This document shows positions 59,701-64,000 of a stretch of DNA of 64,000 nt, piece after piece. How positions within the stretch are numbered: the first letter of the stretch is position 1; the number at the start of each line of letters is the position of its first letter. This stretch comes from Silene latifolia. Taxonomy: Eukaryota > Streptophyta > Magnoliopsida > Caryophyllales > Caryophyllaceae. Both the position numbers and the translations under genes were made by a program. Under the pieces are notes generated by a model. It was not told where the DNA came from and ran no database searches. It saw nothing but the letters and a program-made list of their open reading frames with translations. Where the stretch lies: positions 120,986,269 to 121,050,268 of the forward strand of contig NC_133534.1 in the NCBI RefSeq assembly GCF_048544455.1. The letters run 5' to 3'.

Positions 59701-60499
59701 GACGATCCCGAAACCCGTAACCAATGAACTTAATGAACATAGGGAGTCAATTAAAATGAACCCGGGTAAAAGTTGTAGGAGCTAGTGCAAAGGCTTGGGA
59801 GACGTCCTAAAGTCGCAAGGGGTCGCCCTACAACTTTGAACCGGTCACATGGGGGAAATGTGTGTGTTGAGTCATGTGTGTGCTTGGTAAACTTGTTAAC
59901 AATGTGATGAAGTGAGTTGATTGTTTGGTGTTGAAATAGGAAGTTGAGCATGTGAAAGAAAATGATATGTGGAACATGTTAATGAGATGATAACATGTTG
60001 AATGATTTACAAATGTGGCTTTAATAGCATGATGAATTGATCTTGTTGATAGTAGAATAGACACTAGCATATTTATTACGATATCATGTAACTTTATGGA
60101 AGTTTAGCATGTTAGTGTATGACGTAATATGCGGGTAGCTTTTACGTATTGGTGGTACTTGATCGAGTAAGGCTGACTCGATCGGATAGGTTTTTGACGA
60201 TTTTGAGTCCAGAATCGCGTTTTAGGGCACTCGATCGAGTAACTAGGGGTACTCGATCGAGTAGGGGGTCGCTCGATCGAGTAGCCTAGATACTCGATCG
60301 AGTGGGTTAGAAATCAGAAGGTCTGTTTGGTTCTGGAGTTTGGGTACTCGATCGAGTACATGGGGGCACTCGATCGAGTAGCCCGTTACTCGATCGAGTG
60401 GGTTTGGATACTCGATCGAGTAGGTTCTGGGCAGCGCGTTTTCGTGTTTTGGGGTTTAGTACGTGTGTTTATGTTTACCCTTTCTTGTATAGCTTCAAG
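59701..60499 (+). other. Tekay-like 5' leader with palindrome array G
   Basis: Non-coding leader between primer site and gag. Array G: pair at 60156 and 60175, tetrad at 60228, 60250, 60270 and 60291, tetrad at 60345, 60367, 60387 and 60409. A pyrimidine-rich tract with TATAG ends at 60492, eight bases before the gag ATG, and could be a 3' splice site. Confidence 0.85.
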
Positions 60500-61675
60500 A
60501 TGCCGCCCAAGAGAAATGCTTTGTATGCGAGAGCTGAGCTTATGACTACGGACGACATCGTCAAGATGTTAGAGCACCAGGATGCTCTTACTGAGACCCT
60601 AAAGAAAGTGAATGAGGACAAAGATAAGAGTAAGGAGAAGGAGGTTGACCATGCTAAAGTCAGTCTTTATATAGCGAGGTTTAACCCGAAGGAGTACAAG
60701 GGAGTTGAGGAGCCTAATCTTCTTGATAGTTGGCTGAGGGAGATGGAGAACATACTAGATTTAGTCCACTGTCCTGATGAGATGAGAGTGGATCAGCTGC
60801 ATTCTATCCGAGGGAGGCGGTGGCAAGTGGTGGGATTCGGTGAAAGTGAGTGCCAAGGAGATATATACCAACCGGGGATTACCGCTATACCTTGGGAGGA
60901 GTTTCGTAGGGGGTGTGAGGAAGGAGTTCGTGCGAGAACATGTGAGGAGTAAGTTGAGAGAGGAGTTCGACAAGTTTAAGATGATCGCCGAGATGTCGTG
61001 GCTGAGTACTACAGGCAGTTCAATGAGAAATCTAGATATGCTGAGGATATGGGTTTGAGTGAGGAGAATCTGGCTTTGAGGTTTGAGAGAGGGCTAACCA
61101 CGAAAATTATGGATAAGTTACCCGTGGGAGTCCTTACTAATGTAAAGGAAGCGTATGAGAGGGCTGGGAGAGCTGAGAGACTAGTGGAGATGGCTCAGGA
61201 GAGGTCAGGTGGAGAGAAGAGGAAGTCTGAGAGCGAACGTGGGGGCCAATCTAATTTCAAGAAAGGCAACCACAATCAATCTAAGGGGTTTTCTTCTGGG
61301 TCCGGGTTTAGTGCTGGAACTTCCTTTGGGAGAGGCCGTGGGAGTGTGAGCAACAGCTGGGGAGTGACCTGCTTTGGTTGTGGTGGCGTAGGCCACAAGA
61401 GACATGAGTGCACAAGTGGGCCAGGATCTTTCCAGAGACCTGCGCAGAGCTTCGCGAGCAACAGACCGGCGGGATCATGGCCAAACCGGGGAGGTCAGAG
61501 CTACCAGAGTGGAGGCAACCGCAACGGCGGTAATTCTTATCAGAAGACGCCGACGAACAACAACAACAACAATCAAGGGTCGGGTGCTAAGCCGACCGCA
61601 TCGCCAAGATCTTGTCCAGGGAGGTGGGCGGAAGACCGATGGCAAGTTGTTCATGATGGACAAGAAGGCAGCTGA
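60500..61675 (+). pseudogene. Tekay-like gag
   Basis: Starts M-P-P-K-R-N-A-L-Y-A-R at 60500. Capsid segment with F-N-P-K-E-Y-K-G and L-L-D-S-W-L-R-E-M-E. The frame changes at least three times between about 60815 and 61000. The third piece (60998-61675) has Y-Y-R-Q-F-N-E-K-S-R-Y and F-E-R-G-L, then the zinc knuckle C-F-G-C-G-G-V-G-H-K-R-H-E-C (CX2CX4HX4C) and a G/N/Q-rich tail. The start is chosen because it follows the leader and matches the usual M-P-P-K/R type start of chromovirus gag. Confidence 0.85.
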
Positions 61676-62396
61676 GGAGGATGCGCACGTTATCACCGGT
61701 ACATTCCTTGTTAATGGTATTCCTACGTTTGTTTTGTTTGATTCGGGGGCTTCTCAGTCGTTTGTGTCTTCGAGTCATGTAAAACAGTTGGGTTTGAGAG
61801 TATATGAGTTTGTTAGGGAGCAAGTTTTCATACCTTCGGGAGAGTCTGTATCGTGTGGGAGGTTGTTTAGAGATGTATCTTTGATAGTTGGGCAAGTCGA
61901 TTTCCCTGTAGACTTGCTAGAGTTTCCTTTTAATGGTTTTGAGATGATAGTTGGGATGGGTTGGTTAGGAAAGTATAAAGCTAAGATAGACTGTCATCAA
62001 AAGAAAGTGTCCCTAAGAGGCGCTAAGGGTGTTAGTGTGTCTTACCGTGGGTTTCTAGTCAAACCCAAAGTTAAGTTGATTGCTTGTTGTCACCTTGAAG
62101 TCGTATATCCGAGGAAGGGATGTCCTCTGATTTTGTGCCATGTGAGAGATGACCGGATAGAGAGCCCGGCAGTTGACGAGATACCAGTGGTGGGAGAGTT
62201 TGCAGATGTTTTTCCGGAGGAGATTCCGGGGTTGCCACCGAAGAGGGAGATAGATTTCACCGTTGAGTTGAAGCCAGGGACGGGGCCAATCTCTAAGGCA
62301 CCGTACCGTATGGGTCCTAAGGAGATGGAGGAGCTTAGGAGGCAGTTAGATGATTTGATAGAGAAGGGATACATTAGACCAAGTGTATCGCCTTAG
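61580..62396 (+). pseudogene. Tekay-like protease and start of RT
   Basis: After a frameshift near 61620, a frame containing G-T-F-L-V-N-G and F-V-L-F-D-S-G-A-S-Q-S-F-V-S (catalytic D-S-G-A). M-I-V-G-M-G-W-L follows, then F-P-E-E-I-P-G-L-P-P-K-R-E-I-D-F and P-Y-R-M-G-P-K-E-M-E-E-L, the standard entry to chromovirus RT. A TAG at 62394 stops it where a Trp is normal. Confidence 0.88.
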
Positions 62397-63190
62397 GGAG
62401 CACCAGTTCTTTTCGTGAAGAAGAAAGATGGGAGTTTGAGGTGTGCATAGATTACCGGAGTCGAACCGTGTGACGATAAAGAACAAGTATCCTTTGCCAA
62501 GGATAGATGACCTGTTTGATCGGTTGAGTGGTGCAACAGTCTTTTCTAAGATTGATTTGAGGTCGGGTACCATCAGGTGAAGATTAGAGAGGTGGACATA
62601 CCGAAGACGACTTTCACGTTGAGGTATGGCCATTATGAGTATGTGGTGATGCCGTTTGGGTTGTCTAATGCGCCGGCAGTGTTTATGGATTTGATGAATA
62701 GGATCTTCAGACAGTTCTTGGACCAGTTCGTAGTGGTGTTTATCGATGATATCTTAGTCTACTCTAAGACTAAGGAGGAGCATGAGGAGCATCTGAGGAT
62801 CGTGTTGCAGACTTTGAGGGATCATGAGCTGTATGCTAAGCTGTCCAAGTGTGAGTTCTGGTTGGAGAAAGTTGCTTTTCTGGGGCATGTAATCTCTAAA
62901 GATGGGGTAGCTGTGGATCCGGCGAAGATTGAGGCAGTGACAAAGTGGGAAGCACCAAAGAATGTTGCTGAGGTTAGGAGTTTCTTGGGTTTAGCTGGAT
63001 ACTACAGACGGTTCGTGAAAGATTTCTCCAAGATAGCTAGACCGATGACGGCGTTGATGAGGAAAGAGAACAGGTTTCGTTGGGATGAGAGTTGTGAGAC
63101 GGCGTTCCAAACATTAAAGGAGCGTTTGACCACGCTCTCTGTCCTCGCATTACTGAAGGGAGCGAGAATTTCGAGGTTTATACGGATGCC
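62397..63190 (+). pseudogene. Tekay-like reverse transcriptase
   Basis: 62397-62576 contains [13 protein letters not shown] and [17 protein letters not shown] in shifted frames (breaks near 62440, 62465 and 62565). The clean frame 62577-63218 contains [18 protein letters not shown] and F-I-D-D at 62739-62750. L-S-K-C-E-F-W, F-L-G-H-V-I-S and [10 protein letters not shown] follow. Confidence 0.9.
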
Positions 63191-63560
63191 GCGAAGAATG
63201 GGTTGGGGTGTGTGTTGATGCAGAATGGTAAAGTGATTGCCTATGCTTCTAGGCAGTTGAAGCCTTATGAGGAGAACTACCCTACTCATGATCTGGAGTT
63301 GGGTGCAGTGGTGTTTGCTCTCAAGATTTGGAGACATTACCTTTATGGAGCAATCTTTAAGGTATTTTCGGATCACAAGAGTCTCAAGTACATCTTCACG
63401 CAGAAGGAGTTGAAATGAGAGACAGAGGAGGTGGATGGAGTTGATTGGCGATTACGACATGGAAATCATCTACCATGAAGGGAAAGCCAATGTTGTTCTT
63501 TGATGCTTTGAGTAGAAAGAGTGTACATTCTGTGTACAGCTCTATCTTTGATGAGGTGAG
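63191..63560 (+). pseudogene. Tekay-like RNase H
   Basis: Frame 63203-63418 has [23 protein letters not shown] (catalytic Glu region) and F-S-D-H-K-S-L-K-Y (Asp). A frame break follows at about 63415; D-A-L-S-R-K reappears at about 63500 in another frame. Confidence 0.87.
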
Positions 63561-63639
63561 AGAGGAGGTAGCGAGCTTTGGGATACATATGATGCAGAAA
63601 GGAGATGCCATGGGTGATATGACAAAGACATATGGAGTT

Positions 63640-64000
63640 TTATGATGACATTCGGGATAAGCGGACTTTGGATCCTAAGATAGTGGAGTGGAGAGTGGGG
63701 TAGAGAAAGGGACGGTGTCCGGTTTTCCATTCATACGAGATGGTAGCTTGAGGTTTGATGGTAGATGGTGTGTTCCTAACGATGAGGAGTTGAAAAAGAC
63801 AATCATGACAGAAGCGCATTGCACACCATATTCAGTTCATCCGGGTGGAGACAAGCTTTACAAAGATTTGAAGAAAACGTTTTGGTGGCCTGGGATGAAG
63901 AAAGAGACAGCTGAGTTTGTGTCCCGTTGTTTGACATGCCAGAGAGTTAAAGGGGAACAGAGAAGACCACAAGGTAAGGTTCAGTCTTTGGAGGTGCCTG
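63640..64000 (+). pseudogene. Tekay-like integrase N-terminus (cut by window end)
   Basis: From about 63700 the frame reads G-S-L-R-F-D-G-R-W-C-V-P, then the HHCC zinc finger: E-A-H-C-T-P-Y-S-V-H-P-G-G and S-R-C-L-T-C-Q-R-V-K. It runs open to position 64000. Confidence 0.85.

Larger units (their letters stand above)
58354..64000 (+). mobile_element. Tekay-like Ty3/gypsy chromovirus, plus strand (right end outside window)
   Basis: 5' LTR 58354-59685, primer-binding site at 59688, leader with palindrome array, gag (60500), protease, RT, RNase H and integrase in the gypsy order, cut by the window end in the integrase zinc finger. RT has F-I-D-D-I-L-V-Y-S. Tekay/Del type is inferred from the gag and protease style and from the LTR termini; the diagnostic chromodomain lies outside the window. 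The LTR is homologous to that of the outer LARD. Confidence 0.88.

Overview
The window is nuclear DNA of a flowering plant and, as far as I can read it, consists entirely of LTR retrotransposons inserted into one another. I see no host gene, no rRNA or tRNA gene, no CRISPR array and no bacterial feature. The Ty3/gypsy lineages (Athila, Tat/Retand and Tekay-like chromovirus), a Copia element and large coding-free LTR derivatives (LARDs) point to a large repeat-rich genome. The Retand-type layout with an antisense extra gene, plus short CTCG..CGAG palindromes, make me suspect Caryophyllales (perhaps Caryophyllaceae/Silene), but that is inference.

Layout. (1) <1-23962: a minus-strand LARD ('outer LARD') whose left LTR is cut by the window start. 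A second LARD (740-9715, target-site duplication CACTC) sits in its internal region. A Copia element (15188-23861, TSD TATTC) sits in its right LTR. (2) 23968-24511: a plus-strand fragment of an Athila-type pol. (3) 24512-54637: a minus-strand Retand-type element, with gag, protease, RT, RNase H and integrase running right to left and a separate intron-containing gene on the plus strand next to its 3' LTR. Two complete minus-strand Athila elements split it: Athila-1 (29399-39797, TSD TATTT, inside integrase) and Athila-2 (42295-53324, TSD GGATT, inside protease). (4) 54637-57269: the 5' part of another Athila-2-like copy, joined directly to the broken Retand gag. (5) 57270-58353: a partial plus-strand LTR related to the nested LARD, interrupted by (6) a plus-strand Tekay-like element, 58354 to beyond the window end.

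All coding regions carry stops or frameshifts. Athila-1 has the most complete gag-pol. Athila-2 lacks RT, RNase H and integrase but keeps gag, protease and a long env-position ORF. The outer LARD has the same LTR type as the Tekay-like element at the right and is probably its non-autonomous partner.

The most unusual signal is a set of short (10-14 bp) palindromic or near-palindromic motif arrays: CTCGGTCGAG/CTCGGCCGAG in the outer LARD, CTCGATCGAG in the Tekay-like element and Athila-1, and AAGACG-GG-CGTCTT-like motifs in Athila-2. They lie in LTRs, in untranslated internal DNA and, in Athila-1, inside the gag-protease reading frame. Despite different motif sequences and different lineages they share a geometry: copies about 19-22 bp apart, grouped in pairs or fours. 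I know of no named system that explains this.
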